Shown: positions 9,322-21,504 of the stretch, piece by piece
Layout: every line of letters begins with the position of its first letter
Numbering within the stretch: position 1 is the stretch's first letter
Assembly: GCF_016801865.2 (NCBI RefSeq)
Contig: NC_068937.1
Location: 72,195,601-72,259,600 of the forward strand
DNA length: 64,000 nucleotides
Source of the DNA: Culex pipiens pallens
Taxonomy: Eukaryota; Arthropoda; Insecta; Diptera; Culicidae
Reading direction: 5' to 3'
Program-made: the position numbers and the translations under genes
Notes under the pieces: model-generated
What the model was told of the DNA's origin: nothing
The model's database searches: none
The model's input: only the letters and a program-made list of their open reading frames with translations

Positions 9322-10698
9322 AAGCATAAGCATAAGCATAGGTGCCTTCCCGCAGTTGCTACTCCGTTATTGACCAGGACCTCCAGAAGTTACATCCACG
9401 AGCCGTGGAAGATGAGTGGGTGCTATCTTTCCTCGCTTCGCAACTTCTCAAAGGCCCCTATCATGCTGATCAATACCGGCGCCGGCCACGACCAGTGGTA
9501 GGGTCACGGGGAAGTGGATGGGAATGTTAGTCCGATACTTGAGTGATAGAGACCGCCCAATCGACTGCTTCTCCGACAAAGTATCACATGAGTTTTGAGG
9601 GGGTTAGTAGATGGGTATGAGGTCAGGATTCACGAGTGGCAGTGATGTGACCATGAGCATTTTGTTTATCGGTTGAAAAATTTAAATCTTAGGCAGCCGG
9701 CTGCGGAAAGATAGATAATTAATTATTTAAAATGGTTTATTTTTATCGAACGCGTGCCAGCCGAGCATTAGTGCTATGGGCTGGACTTATCAGTATAATT
9801 TTACTGTTTTTACAATTTAGATAACGCGAGCAAATTTCAAAAATAGTAAATAAATGACGCTTTACTCTTCATAAAATCGATAGTTTGATGAGTTAATACT
9901 AAAACTGAAAGTTGGAATAAATTTTTACGATCATTTACGACGAAAATTATCGCGAAAAAACCGGACTGCGCGTCCCCAGAAGCACTGCACTTATGAAGGC
10001 ATTATTCAATTATTATGACCAATCACCCCATGCACACAAATAACGACACAAAAGAGACGAAAATTATCGCGAAAAAAACCGGACTGCGCGTCCCCAGAAG
10101 CACTGCACTTATGAAGGCATTATTCAATTATTATGACCAATCACCCCATGCACACAAATAACGACACAAAAGAGACGAAAATTATCGCGAAAAAACAGGA
10201 CTGCGCGTCCCCAGTAGCACTGCACTTATGAAGGCATTATTCAATTATTATGACCAATCACCCCATGCACACAAATAACGACACAAAAGAGACGAAAATT
10301 ATCGCGAAAAAACAGGACTGCGCGACCCCAGTAGCACTGCACTTATGAAGGCATTATTCAATTATTATGACCAATCACCCCATGCACACAAATAACGACA
10401 CAAAAGAGACGAAAATTATCGCGAAAAAACCGGACTGCGCGTCCCCAGAAGCACTGCACTTATGAAGGCATTATTCAATTATTATGACCAATCACCCCAT
10501 GCACACAAATAACGACACAAAAGAGACGAAAATTATCGCGAAAAAACAGGACTGCGCGTCCCCAGTAGCACTGCACTTATGAAGGCATTATTCAATTATT
10601 ATGACCTATCACCCCATGCACACAAATAACGACACAAAAGAGACGAAAATTATCGCGAAAAAACAGGACTGCGCATCCCCAGTAGCACTGCACTTATC
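9322..10698 (-). mobile_element. Non-autonomous retroposon carrying a 117-bp satellite in its 5' part
   Basis: An exact 21-bp direct repeat (9301-9321 and 10699-10719) flanks the unit. On the - strand it starts with about 6.5 copies of a 117-bp tandem repeat (10697 to 9939), continues through about 600 bp of unique sequence, and ends in a short tail of TATGCT units (9322-9340). A long target duplication plus a tandem-repeat tail is typical of RTE-like non-LTR retrotransposons and their derivatives. No ORF of note remains, so it is an internally deleted or purely parasitic element. Confidence 0.75.
9939..10697. repeat. 117-bp satellite array, about 6.5 units
   Basis: Units start at 9939, 10056, 10174, 10291, 10408, 10525 and 10642, each with 'gacgaaaattatcgcgaa'. 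Units are nearly identical; variants alternate at 'aaaccgg' versus 'aaacagg' and 'ccagaagc' versus 'ccagtagc', showing higher-order duplication. Confidence 0.95.
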
Positions 10699-10719
10699 GG
10701 ACTTTTCCAAATCAATCAT

Positions 10720-11160
10720 GTAAAAAACCAAAGAAATTCATGTTTAGACCTTTTATTCACTAACTGTATTGAAGACTTTCATGTACAAGAATCTGTAACC
10801 CCCCTTTGGAAGATTGAAGTCTTCCATTGAATATTCTATTTATTTATGAATATTCTATTTATGTCCCTACACGGAGAAAAAAGCGTTCCGGAATTCGTGA
10901 ACAATGTACCACGAAATCGGGAACAGCATGATATTCTACGGTATGAAAACGTACCATGAACACTTTCCATGAACTAAACGCAGATCATGCACACTTGTTC
11001 ACGCTGCTAAACTTTTCAAATCACCTAAACTTTTCGATATCGATGAGCTTTATGCTTACAAGCAATTTCACAGCGCCATCTGCATATCGTTCGATACTGT
11101 AATTAAGCTTTCAACCTGCCATCTAGCGGTGGGTTACGCAAGCTTTGCGCTTCCAGAATG
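10720..11160. other. Intronic sequence, no gene recognised
   Basis: AT-rich. It contains 'ctacacggagaaaaaagc' at 10867, a motif common at mosquito MITE ends, but I found no matching inverse end. Confidence 0.4.
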
Positions 11161-11164
11161 TTCT

Positions 11165-11815
11165 TATCTACAAGAAAACTTTTTTCAAAACAAAAAAAAA
11201 AGAAAACTAAGTTTTTCTTTATTCACAACATACATAATGTTAACAATGTACATTCCTATTGAACGGCCCGAGCGGTTTAGGCTTTCAGGATTTTTGTGAT
11301 ATTTACTTGTAGAGTCAAAACAGATCAGTAAACTTCACTTATTTGTATATTACACTTTTTAAAGATTACATTTTTTTTGCGGTAACACTCTCAACTTTTA
11401 CGCGCACGATCACATCACTTTGCATTAAGATCTTCGTCGAGCCAGTTCTCTACGTTGAAGCCAGACTTGTCCTCCAGACCTCTGCGCCGAGCCATGCCAG
11501 ACCCGAACTCTTCACAGCGGCTAAGTCCCGGCGGACTCTTCACAGCGGCTAAGTCCCGGCGGAATGCGGCCTCCACCGCTAAGTCCGGCTGAACTGGGGC
11601 CTCTGCTACTGGTGGCTGCTGGCGGGTCCGGCTGGTCTGGGGCTTCTTCAGGATCTGGAACTGGACTGGGCTTGAACTGGCTGGAACTGACTGGAACTAA
11701 CTGCCCTCCTCAAGAATTTTGGGGTTTTTATAGTCAGTCCCCGAAAACTCTACTAAATTTTGTTCTACTAAAAGTGGTCCGTTTCGATGAGAAGCATCGA
11801 TGAACCTCATGAATT
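11165..11815 (-). other. Promoter-bearing LTR-like segment (possible solo LTR)
   Basis: On the - strand a TATA box (CTATAAAAACCCC, near 11725-11737) is followed by a G+C-rich leader with several CAGTTCCAG repeats, two tandem copies of a 28-bp unit (11507-11562), and later GTGAATAAAGAAA near 11215, an AATAAA signal. Order and spacing fit U3-R-U5 of an LTR. I could not fix TG/CA ends or a target duplication. Confidence 0.3.
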
Positions 11816-12084
11816 AAATTATTGTCCTTTTCTTTCAAATGTACACGCCGCGCGGCATTTCAGAAAATGCCATAGACATTGTAGCCAGCGATTTTCTGCA
11901 CTTTTGGTGCAATAAAAAACATTCCCGGCAACAATGCCATGCAATTCGAAGAAGAAGATCAACAAAAACAAAACGCACAGTATGGGATTTGACAGCGCGC
12001 ATTTGCCGAAAGTGCGGCGCGTCGTTTCGAGGTGGTATGCCGCGTGTCTTTTTCGGGAATACGCGCAATATGCAGACCTCTGCA

Positions 12085-12165
12085 ATTCATGACTTTCCGT
12101 ATGGTGTAGTGAGTACACCTCAAAATCGGAAGTCATGGGTTCGAACCGTTGTCGTGAAACTTTAA
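12085..12165 (+). other. tRNA-like SINE head
   Basis: TGGTGTAGTGAGTA resembles box A and GGGTTCGAACCG resembles box B at about 40-base spacing. It does not fold into a full tRNA. Probably the start of a short tRNA-derived SINE. Confidence 0.3.
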
Positions 12166-12169
12166 ATTA

Positions 12170-12640
12170 TGTTATTGGAATATCAAAATTATGTTCCTCA
12201 AACATTCTTAAAATTGTAGGTCAATAATGAGAAGGTCGAATTCTCCATTGAACAAACATGCCAATGAATTTGGTTAAGCCACACCCTCAATTTCCCCTGT
12301 GTAATAACATCGCACATTCATAATTGAAAGCTTAACCTTTTTTTTTTGATTGCCTAACAATTGGCGAAATTTAATAAAGGGCTTTTCAGGTGAGGATGAC
12401 TCATGATCCACACCTGTACATAAACTTAATTATTTGTCGCGCAACGCGAGTCGACGGGTAAAATTATTTATGCTTGCGTAAGCGCGCATGGTCAGAACTG
12501 TGGTGAGGTTCGAAAAATTGACAAATTTAATGATTTAAATTTGAGGTCGCTGCACTATGATAAACTTTCACAATGATATTCACTTAAATTTCCTTGCGCT
12601 TGTTCGGCTGAAATCTGCTATCCGCTGAAGATTCTCCCAA
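12170..12640. other. Intronic sequence, no gene recognised
   Basis: No ORF of note, no tandem array. Confidence 0.4.
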
Positions 12641-13095
12641 CAGCGGATGCCTGCTTCCGGATTCAGGTTGTTAGCCAGCTTGGTCGTTAAGTTTTAAAAC
12701 AGACCAGTTCCACTCTTGCCCGGTCACCGCCGCGTCCTCGGTAGGAAAACACACTTCGGAATGCCAATGTCAACGCCCAATTTCGGAATTTGTGACGGCT
12801 GACCACAATCTGGAACGCCGGGAGTTCTTGCGTTTTGTCCTGCAAAAAAAAAGCTGAAATTAGCATACACAATACTCAAATAAACAAATAACTTACCATT
12901 TACACGCAATCCTTGACCGTCGGATAATTCCCAAGGCCGACAATGGCCAATGTTCCTAAAAATATGGTCCATTTTAGCTGGAAACTTTGACACTGAAGGG
13001 CTTTTGTTAATTTGAATATTATCCACCGGTGTCTACCGCGGTAAATGAAATACTTCATTTTGACATTTCCAGATACATTTTTGTGTAGCATGCTT
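12640..13095 (-). other. Possible small spliced gene fragment
   Basis: On the - strand a short frame starting MDHIFRNIGHCRPWELSDG is followed by a GTAAGT donor and, 57 bases on, a pyrimidine-rich acceptor ending GCAG (about 12842-12898). Reading is open again to about 12724. I do not recognise the product. It may belong to the 5' part of the degraded gypsy element whose integrase end lies next to it. Confidence 0.2.
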
Positions 13096-13097
13096 TG

Positions 13098-13823
13098 TCA
13101 CGCGGTGGGTGCGTTCAGTGCTGCCGTTGTTGCAGCATTTTGTGAACGTACCCCAGAAATGTCAGTTTGACAAATTGGCACCAGTGAACGTATCTCAGAA
13201 TTATATTTTTTTGGTTTGTTTTTCAATCGACGGTGCCGGATGTCCTCGTCCTCCAGAAACTGCTCCTGATCGTCGGATTCTTCAGAGTTGTCGTCCGAGA
13301 GATCCAAGTCGCTGTCTTCCACTGGAACAGGAGTTAACCCAGGCGCTGCAGGCACTGTGGCTGCCACCGGATCGGCCAATCCAAAACGGTCGAAGAACAA
13401 TCAGAGCGGCGTCGGCTCTGGCGAGGCAGTAGTCTCCAAACTCGGTGCTTCAGCTGGTTCGCGTGCTAACGGATCAAGCGTCGTCGGCGTCGTCGATCAC
13501 GGTACCAACCTCCTATTGCCAGGAGTTGGCACGATGAACCTGCGCGAAGACGGCATCGCCGTGCTAAAGGTCCATTGAGTCGCGCCGTGCATTTTGAAAG
13601 CGTCGTTCTGCTTCTCCGCCCTAGCGCTGCTGCTTGGCGAAACGTCCTTGGTCGGCTGGAGGAGAGCAGAGATGGTCCGGACTGGCCGGCCGAACATCTT
13701 TTCCGCCGGAGACTTGCCTCCGAGATCGCCGATTGGGGTATAGCGGTACACTTGCAGAAGCGTCTGCAGTGCTTCCTCATTGGCAAACATTACCAAAAAA
13801 ACAACAAAACAAACAGCTGTCAA
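13098..13823 (-). pseudogene. Degraded gypsy pol C-terminus
   Basis: Frames 13823-13497 and 13400-13098 on the - strand hold an integrase tail: LQTLLQVYRYTPIGDLGGKS and AEKMFGRPVRT are typical of the C-terminal integrase region, then an acidic tail (DLDLSDDNSEESDDQEQ). Frames are broken. Bases from 13384 on are repeated in inverted orientation at 14117-14765. Confidence 0.65.
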
Positions 13824-14032
13824 AAATCTACCGCTTTGGTGAGCTGCTGCACCGAGCTTTTTGTGTGGTGAGCCTGGTCAATGTTTTGGTGGAATTTCAG
13901 CAGAGAAATGTTTCATTTGAAATATTCTGAAATGTGTCATGCGACACCCGCGCGTCGCATGAAGTATTTTAAGAAAATCCACCGCGGTTAACCGCATTCA
14001 AATTAACAAAAGCCCTTGAATCTACCCAGTCA
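13384..14032 (-). repeat. Left arm of a 649-bp inverted repeat
   Basis: Inverse-complementary to 14117-14765, with few mismatches seen by eye. It carries the gypsy integrase relic. With the 84-base spacer the two arms form one long potential hairpin. Confidence 0.9.
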
Positions 14033-14114
14033 AATCAACCCGAATTCTGAAACGGAATCTAATTAGAATCGTATACAAATTCCGTTTCAAACGCAACAAC
14101 CGGTTCGAACACGG
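14025..14114. repeat. Half CCCAGT MITE forming the hairpin loop
   Basis: CCCAGTCAAATCAACCCGA through 'ggttcgaacacgg': a single MITE arm located exactly between the two 649-bp arms. Confidence 0.8.
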
Positions 14115-14116
14115 AC

Positions 14117-14765
14117 TGACTGGGTAGATTCAAGGGCTTTTGTTAATTTGAATGCGGTTAACCGCGGTGGATTTTCTTGAAATACTTCATGCAACGCGCG
14201 GGTGTCGCATGACACATTTCAGAATATTTCAAATGAAACATTTCTCTGCTGAAATTCCACCAAAACATTGACCAGGCTCACCACACAAAAAGCTCGGTGC
14301 AGCAGCTCACCAAAGCGGTAGATTTTTGACAGCTGTTTGTTTTGTTGTTTTTTTGGTAATGTTTGCCAATGAGGAAGCACTGCAGACGCTTCTGCAAGTG
14401 TACCGCTATACCCCAATCGGCGATCTCGGAGGCAAGTCTCCGGCGGAAAAGATGTTCGGCCGGCCAGTCCGGACCATCTCTGCTCTCCTCCAGCCGACCA
14501 AGGACGTTTCGCCAAGCAGCAGCGCTAGGGCGGAGAAGCAGAACGACGCTTTCAAAATGCACGGCGCGACTCAATGGACCTTTAGCACGGCGATGCCGTC
14601 TTCGCGCAGGTTCATCGTGCCAACTCCTGGCAATAGGAGGTTGGTACCGTGATCGACGACGCCGACGACGCTTGATCCGTTAGCACGCGAACCAGCTGAA
14701 GCACCGAGTTTGGAGACTACTGCCTCGCCAGAGCCGACGCCGCTCTGATTGTTCTTCGACCGTTT
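14117..14765 (+). repeat. Right arm of the 649-bp inverted repeat
   Basis: Inverse of 13384-14032, with the integrase relic now on the + strand (about 14326-14652). Homology stops at 14765 while the left relic continues to 13098, so this is the derived copy. Confidence 0.9.
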
Positions 14766-14875
14766 CGACTTTTGATTTAATATTTTTTTATCGTCACGGA
14801 ATATCTGCACGGTGTTCTGTTTTCGCGTCTCGTTATCACTGAACGTCCCCGAAAAAGCTTAGTCGACAGCTGTCG

Positions 14876-15046
14876 CCCAGTTAACTCAATCCGAATTCTG
14901 AAACGGAATCTAATTAGAATCGTATACAAATTCCGTTTCAAACGCAACAACCGGTTCGAACACGGAACCGGTTGTTGCGTTTTAAACGGAATTTGTATAC
15001 GATTCTAATTAGATTCCGTTTCAGAATTCGGATTGATTTGACTGGG
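14876..15046. mobile_element. CCCAGT foldback MITE, complete 171-bp copy
   Basis: Near-perfect palindrome, arms about 85 bp, tips CCCAGT and ACTGGG, with CG on both sides (14874-14875, 15047-15048). The longest copy in the window. Confidence 0.85.
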
Positions 15047-15090
15047 CGTGCGCATGTATTGCATGTACGTACACTAAAAAAAATAGGTTA

Positions 15091-17379
15091 AATTGGGTAC
15101 TAAAGCCCTATGTCAATTTTAATGTACATCGGTGAAAAACACGAACAAAAAACATTTCTGATCACTTTTTTTTTCATTTTGAAGCAAAAAAAAAAGACAA
15201 GACAACATTTTTTCGATGGATCAACTATTTTCCCATTGGAACGAGCTGTCAAGTAGGAACTTTTTTGTCAAAAAGGACCGCGAGGTTAACTTTTCAAAAT
15301 TGATTTAAAAATCCATTCTAAACTCTTTGTGGTCGTACAAAGGGTCATTGTACTCAGAAAAATAAGCTTTATCGCTGTAAACAATAATATCAGCAATCTA
15401 AGCTTCATTTTAGGAGCCAATTTAGGAACCTCGATTATTGTTTGCATCAGGACACTGTGATGATAAGTCCGTAATTTTTTAGTTATTCTATATTTTTCTC
15501 ACTTGGCCTAGAAACTAATAGTTTCGTAAATACAAGTAAAAAACATGATTAAAAAGGTGCAGGTAGTTATGTTACACATGATTATTTGCATAAATAATCT
15601 TCAATTTACGTACAGGAATCATCCATATATCAAGTGGTCTCTAAAAGGGGGAGGGAGTCTATACTACACATGTTTTTTTGCCTTTCTTACAAAAGAAAGG
15701 TTTAAGGTTTGCTTTTGGAAAAACGCTTTTTTCAGAAATCTTAAAAAATTCGTGCACGGCGAGGATTCGTCCTAGGAAAAAATCATATTACTAAATTGAA
15801 GGTTAGGATGCGCTCTTTCGATTAAATTTTGGCCCGAAACCAGGAGCTCAAAGTCTGATTTTTGAGATGTCTTTTTCTGAAATACATGAGCGATGTCTGT
15901 ATCCGCTCTTAAAAATTTGTGTCTTCCATCACTGGAAAACCGCTCGTAAAACCCACAATTTTCATAAGTCAGATATGTAGCCGTGGGGTCGGAGACGAAC
16001 ATTTTATTTTTCGACTCACAATTTTCGACCAGTAAATGTGTTCAAAGAGTATTTTTTGGACTATTTTACAGATAACACTATCAAATTTAAAGAATTCAGT
16101 TTCAAACAAAAAGCCATTCGAAAACATGCGCCATAAACTGTTTGGGCCCAAAATTTGAAGCTTTTCCAAAATGTATTTCCAGAGATATAGCGATTTTAGT
16201 GTTTTTCGTTTTATTTTTACCCTATTTTTTCCTATTAAATTTTTGGATTTATACAAAATCATATACTGAACATCAAATTCGAAGTCCCAGCTCGTTCTCG
16301 CTCGAAAAGTCGTCAAGTCGAAGCTTCAACGCCAGCGCTTTTACGCTTGCGCGTTTTACGCTGCGCTTGAATGTGAAATGGAGCCGGGTCCGGTGGTTTA
16401 GTGGTTAGCGTGGTAACCTCTGAATCCCAGTATGGCCTGGGTTCAATCCCAGACGGACCCGGTGGCATTTTTCGAGACGAGATTTGCCTGACCACGCCTT
16501 CTATCGGATGGGGAAGTAAAACGTCGGTTCATTTGCGTAAAAGAGGTTTTGAGTGACTCACCACACATAACCTTCGGACGCCTAGAAATGAGCAGAAACT
16601 TGCAACAGAGACCACAAAAGACCCGGGGGTCGTTAAAGTGGATTACTTTGCTTTTTTTGCTTTTGAAAGTGTTCTTTCTGGCTTCTCATAATTGATCGAC
16701 AAAGTGCAATAGCGATACATATTTTTTTAAGTTAATCATAGACTAACAATAAAGACTGAGTACCCTTTATTTTTTTTTTCTAATAATGTCAATCCAATAT
16801 GTTTTTCTTAATTAAATTTAAATATCTTGCGACAAATAATGTACTTCTGAAATAAAAAAAATGGCATTTGAGGTTTAGCCTAAAAAGATTCGAAGCTTTA
16901 GGTAAAGTTCTCACTGGATGGTATCATTATGTTTCTGAAAAATTAATTGCACCAATATATTTCTCGGAGTTTCATCATTTTGTAAGAAAGGCTCTATTTC
17001 ACCTCTGGTGATATAAAATCGGGTTTTTTTGTATGGACAATTGAGTCCTAATATGAAGTTTAAATTTGTGATATTATTGCTCATAACGATAAAGCTTATT
17101 TTTCTGAGTACAATGACGTAGATAATGACCCTTTGAACGACCACAAAGGATTTAAAATGGATTTTTAATTGAATTAAAAAAAATAACTTCATGGTCCTTC
17201 TTGACACAAAAGGTCCTACTTGACAGCTCGTTCCAAGGGGACCATAGTTTATCAATCGAAAAAATGTTGTCTTGTCTTTTTTTTTGCATTAAAATAAAAA
17301 AAAAGTGATTAGAACTGGTTTTTAATCGTGTTTTTTACCGTTGTAAATAAAAATTGACATAGGGCTTTAGTACCCAATT
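15091..17379. mobile_element. DNA element with roughly 320-bp terminal inverted repeats
   Basis: The left end AATTGGGTACTAAAGCCC (15091) through about 15410 is repeated inverted at about 17055-17379 with moderate divergence. Shared marks are 'gacaagacaacattttttcg', 'gagctgtcaagtagg' and 'ctttgtggtcgtacaaagggtc'. The interior has no transposase ORF and contains a SINE (16381-16645). No clear target duplication. Confidence 0.7.
16381..16645 (+). mobile_element. tRNA-derived SINE
   Basis: A tRNA-like head at 16385-16461 has a perfect 7-bp acceptor pairing (GGGTCCG with CGGACCC), box A TGGTTTAGTGGTTAGC and box B GGTTCAATCCC. The body ends 'gacccgggggtcgttaaag'. The same 3' segment ends the SINE at 33250-33596, so they share a tail family. 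Confidence 0.75.
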
Positions 17380-17385
17380 GTCCAC

Positions 17386-18412
17386 AGGGGGAGTGTCTAC
17401 GTGGTTTATGGATGGTCCCATACTAACCTAACTAGTATGGTTTGGTATTTGTTTCCCCCATCGGGTGTAACACGGTCACGTGACAACAACATTTTACAAT
17501 AGATTAACTATGGTTCCATTCAAACAAGCTGTCAAGTAGGATGCTTTATGGAAAGAAGAGCCATGAAGTTAATTTTTGAAAATTGAATCAAAAATCAATT
17601 ATAAATTCTTTACAGTCGTACCTCTAACCTACATATTTTGATTTTGTGTGAAATACCGATGTACGTCTTTAACCGATCTGTGTTCCCAACATTATAAATT
17701 TCCCAAAAAGAATAAAAAGTTTGTATTTGATTTAAAATACATCGAGAAGCATTATACAATGTATTCTGAATAGTTTACAACGATTTTATAAGATTTTTCA
17801 ATGAAAATTGAATTTTTTGTAAATTATTTTTTGATCCAAAAACTTCAATAAAAAATTGCAGGACCAATGAACTTTTTAAATGCACTGGTATCCTGCTAAC
17901 TTTATTAACTTTATTTTTGAAAGTACAGCGCATGTATTTGTAATGCAATCATAGGAAACTATTAATGAAATTATTGAAAAACATGCAAATATTATGAAGA
18001 CACCGACAAATTTATAAACTAAACTTAAATAAAAACACATTTCTCTTCAAAATCTACCAAATCCAAAATTATATTTTGTGCCTGCGAACTATTCTTGATA
18101 ATTTTTTATTAATTTGATGCAAAAAATGTCAAGTTGACATTTTGCGATGGATCAACTATAGGAAATTTGGAAAGAGCTGTAAAAAATTAAAATTAAATTA
18201 TTAATATTAAAAGAAAAAACAGATCAGATAGTTTGGTTTTGGCATGTATGTGAATTGATCTTCAGAAACTTGTTTCAACACGTCAAAATTCGCTTCACTC
18301 CACACATGAACAAAAGACTGCGTTGAACTTGTGTTAGGGTATTTTAACCATTAGTGGACCTCCTAGTAGAGCCGAAGCACATTTTTCACAAATTTCCAAT
18401 ATTTTATGCACT
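17386..18412. other. Degenerate repeat sequence
   Basis: 17500-17640 and 18120-18185 are decayed pieces of the long-TIR element at 15091-17379 ('gatggatcaacta' and 'aagctgtcaagtagg' motifs). 18335-18385 carries a 'cattagtggacc' motif that recurs at 20130-20170. No gene seen. Confidence 0.45.
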
Positions 18413-20035
18413 CACACAAAGAAAAATTACTCTAAATTTAAAAAGATCGTTCGTTGGATTAAAAGTTCGCGTTGGTGAATATTCGTAGAAAGTTCCAACT
18501 TTTCAATTTAAAAGTTGGAATGTTTTTGATACTACTATGCATTTATGGAACAAAATCGTTGTATTGGTAAAAGTATTTTACTTTTAATTGGAAAAGAAAC
18601 CTTTTATGGCAAGAATACACAACATTTAGCACTACAGGGATAATTTCAGAAAAATGTGCTTGGTTTTTTTACATTTATTTAAAAAAAATTAAACCGTATG
18701 TTAATTTTTGTTTTGTTTTTAACGCTTCTCCACTAGCTTCAGCTCAAGGTAGGCCAATATTCGAGTCCAAGCTGTACCGATTCATACGGTACGCCACCGG
18801 TCACTTCCGAATACCCCAGGACGGTTCCGGATGTAGGTTTCGACGCGCGACAGCAGTGTAACACGATGGTCACGTTTCCGGCCTCAATCAGGATAGTCTT
18901 GGAGGAGTTGGCCGTTGATTCGGGAAGGGTGGTCGACGTTTTCCGACTGGAAAGTAAAGTGCCTGAACGGGGAGTTCCCGATCCTGGAAGCGCATCCGGA
19001 ACATGGAGTTGATGAGGCCCTCGGAACGGAATTCGATTTTGAGCACGTAATCCTACTTCGGGAATGACACAGATTTTTTTTGGCTCACTGTCTAGGTTCA
19101 TTCGGCTGAAGCTGCGCCGTCGCGAGGTGAGTATTTGTGGGCGGGAAGTTGCTAAAAGAGATGGAAAGTAAGTGAAGTTGGCTAGCCACTGCACATATTC
19201 TCAATACTCACCGGTGTTGTAAACCGCCGGCACCGAGTGCAACATCCGCGCTGACCACCTCCGATTATGTAGCTTTTCGTCGTCCTCCTCTTCGTCGGAT
19301 CCTTCTCCTCACCGTGAAAATAAACGTTCTCGTACTTGTCCAAAAACCGGAAGTTAATCTTCTTCAACGCAATCTCGTTGTTCACGCAACGCTTCGGCAG
19401 CGCCATCTCCTCGATAATCTCGCCCCAGTCCTCGCGGGAATTGACCTTCAATCACCAATCCCGGGCCACCACCACCGAATACAACCGGTGCGAATCCACA
19501 TTCCTACCTCTCATCCTACAAAAACAAACAAAATCAATCTCAAACCCCACAAAACACCCAAGCTTCCTTCTTACGCATTCCGGCCGTGAAACAGCTGCAG
19601 TTCCTGCAGGAAGCTGGCCTTGTCCTTTTCGAGCACTCGACCTCGTCCCGCTCCTGCACCACCCTCCTTCGAAGGCGTTCCGCTGCTGCTGTTTGACTCA
19701 CGAAGGTTTCCGCGTCCGAGTCCTGGCTGCTGCCGCGGTCGGCTTTGCTTTGCGTCCTAGACCTCGTCCTAGACTCACCGGACCCACCAAAGTGTTTGTT
19801 TACATTTGCGACTTAGGCGTACACGGTTACACGAGAACGTCAAAATGAAAGAAATTTTACAGTCGAATTAAAAGGAAAAACTTTTAAATCAGTGAGCAAT
19901 GAGATTTTCAAAAACTGTAGCAGTAAAAGTTTTCATTTTCAAAACAAGAAAAAAACTTTTAGTGTAGCAAATTTTAACAACTTTTTAATTCGAAAGTAAG
20001 TTACTTTTGTCATTACCGTAATATTTTTTTGTGTG
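18413..20035. mobile_element. ARID2-fragment TIR element, copy A
   Basis: Ends are CACACAAAGAAAAATTAC and, inverted, CACACAAAAAAATATTAC. A CT dinucleotide flanks both sides. 1623 bp, collinear with copies B and C. The central kilobase is a captured host gene segment on the - strand; the outer 300 bp are element-specific. No transposase, so it must be moved in trans. Confidence 0.85.
18790..19810 (-). pseudogene. Captured ARID2/Bap170-like 5' gene fragment (copy A)
   Basis: ARID2/Bap170 is a DNA-binding subunit of PBAP/PBAF chromatin remodellers. On the - strand this segment has an exon ending ...FHGRNA at a GTAAG donor, a short intron ending TTTTTGTAG, an ARID exon with KVNSREDWGEIIEEMALPKR and NEIALKKINFRFLDKYE, a GTGAG donor, a second short intron ending CTTTTAG, and a third exon. 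The W..I..E..LP....N..AL...RFLDKYE pattern is the C-terminal half of an ARID fold. Frames are broken downstream, so it is a pseudogene. Retained introns argue for DNA-level capture, not retrotransposition. The family call is from recall of the domain. Confidence 0.6.
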
Positions 20036-21490
20036 CTTTTTCATAAATAATGAAATCTGAAGTCTTTTGAACAATTTTGACTATTTGTTTCATCAGTTAT
20101 TTGTTTTTGAGCAGTAAAATAGGGTACGTTATCCATTAGTGGACCCCTTTCCTATAGTGGACCCTCTGAAGGGTATTTGATGAAAAATTAAATAAAATCA
20201 CAATTTCAAGCGTGTTGTTGTCTACAAATCTTTTATTTGGCATGTTCAGCATAATTTAAAACAATGTTGACTGAAATTGAATTGTTCTTTTCACCAAAAT
20301 AAGTGTTTTGAGTTCGACATGGAACTATTAAATAAATTTACCTCGTGTAAATGACATCTAATTTAAAAATGACCCATTCGCGCTATCCCACGAAAGAAAA
20401 TCGCACTTAGTTCAGTGCGTTCTTGATAAGCTGGTCAGCCCGGCTTTCGGAGATGCTTCCGGCGTTAGCAGTCTGATCGTATCATTGTACGTATGGCAAA
20501 TTTGCACCCCTTTCCCTTATCTTTTCTGTGTGAAGCGTAGAATAACCCTCCCCCTCCCCCCTCCCCTTTTAACTACTCTCAGACTTTATTAAACTTTTGC
20601 ATGCGACCCTTATAAATTTGATCGGTTGGATTTTTCGAGTCACATCGTCGTGATCAGGTGCAACAACTTTCTTTAGCTCCATCGGGATCCTGCTACAATT
20701 CAGTCCCAATTTGTATCTCCAGAAGTAAGACATTTTCCAAGTCCTCATCGTAATCCTTCCACACGGATCATTATACGGGTGTGATAGTAGACCTTGATCC
20801 TTTCTAGCCTGAACACTTGAATCTTCATGCGAACTTCCAGAAAAAACATTGATTTTGAGGCAAAGCACGTAATAAGCCTCGTTCTTCTCCTTGACCATAT
20901 GCGGCTTACGGGCCACCTTCCGGATTTTGTTCAGCGTCAGACATTGTAACCTCAAGTTAGACCACAGCATCAAGGCGCGACCTTTCGTACGAACAAGGGG
21001 GCGTCAATTGGATCGTGGAGAACACCGAAGATGTAGTTTTCCGGAAGCATCTCTATAGAAAACAGCAGACCAGCTCCAACCGGCCGACAATCAAAAATAA
21101 ATTCTGAGAATGAATTTAGTCAAAACAGATCGAACTTATAACAATTCGATTTTAATATACCTGCCATCCTGCCCAAATTCAGAAGCGAAAAAAGGCCTAA
21201 AACCCGGCCCTTGCCGGATAGAGTGCCAACAATGGTCAAGTTTGTAATTTGTTGCTTTATTGGATACGATAACTTGTAGTGTGTACTTTTCGTCAGTTCT
21301 GCATCACCGTGAAAAATTACAGCCAGGTTTTGGGCAATCTGTGTCAAATTTTACACAGATCTGTGTTATCTGGATTTTGCGTGAGGGAAAATAGTATAAA
21401 ATCTTCATTGCAAAAAAAAATATCTGTTTAGAAAATAGGAAAAAAGCTATAAATTATTATTCTTTACAAAAAATAAATACTAATTTAAGA
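20036..21490. other. Intronic sequence with a decayed gene-like stretch
   Basis: Between about 20569 and 21060 the - strand alternates open frames, for example WKDYDEDLENVLLLEIQIG in one and KEKNEAYYVLCLKINVFSG in another, suggesting a decayed protein gene that I cannot identify. The rest shows nothing coding. Confidence 0.3.
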
Positions 21491-21504
21491 AAACAAAAAA
21501 TGCT

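Noticed and set aside
9939..10697. CRISPR-like array
   Set aside because: Repeats are contiguous 117-bp units without spacers, in a eukaryotic genome.
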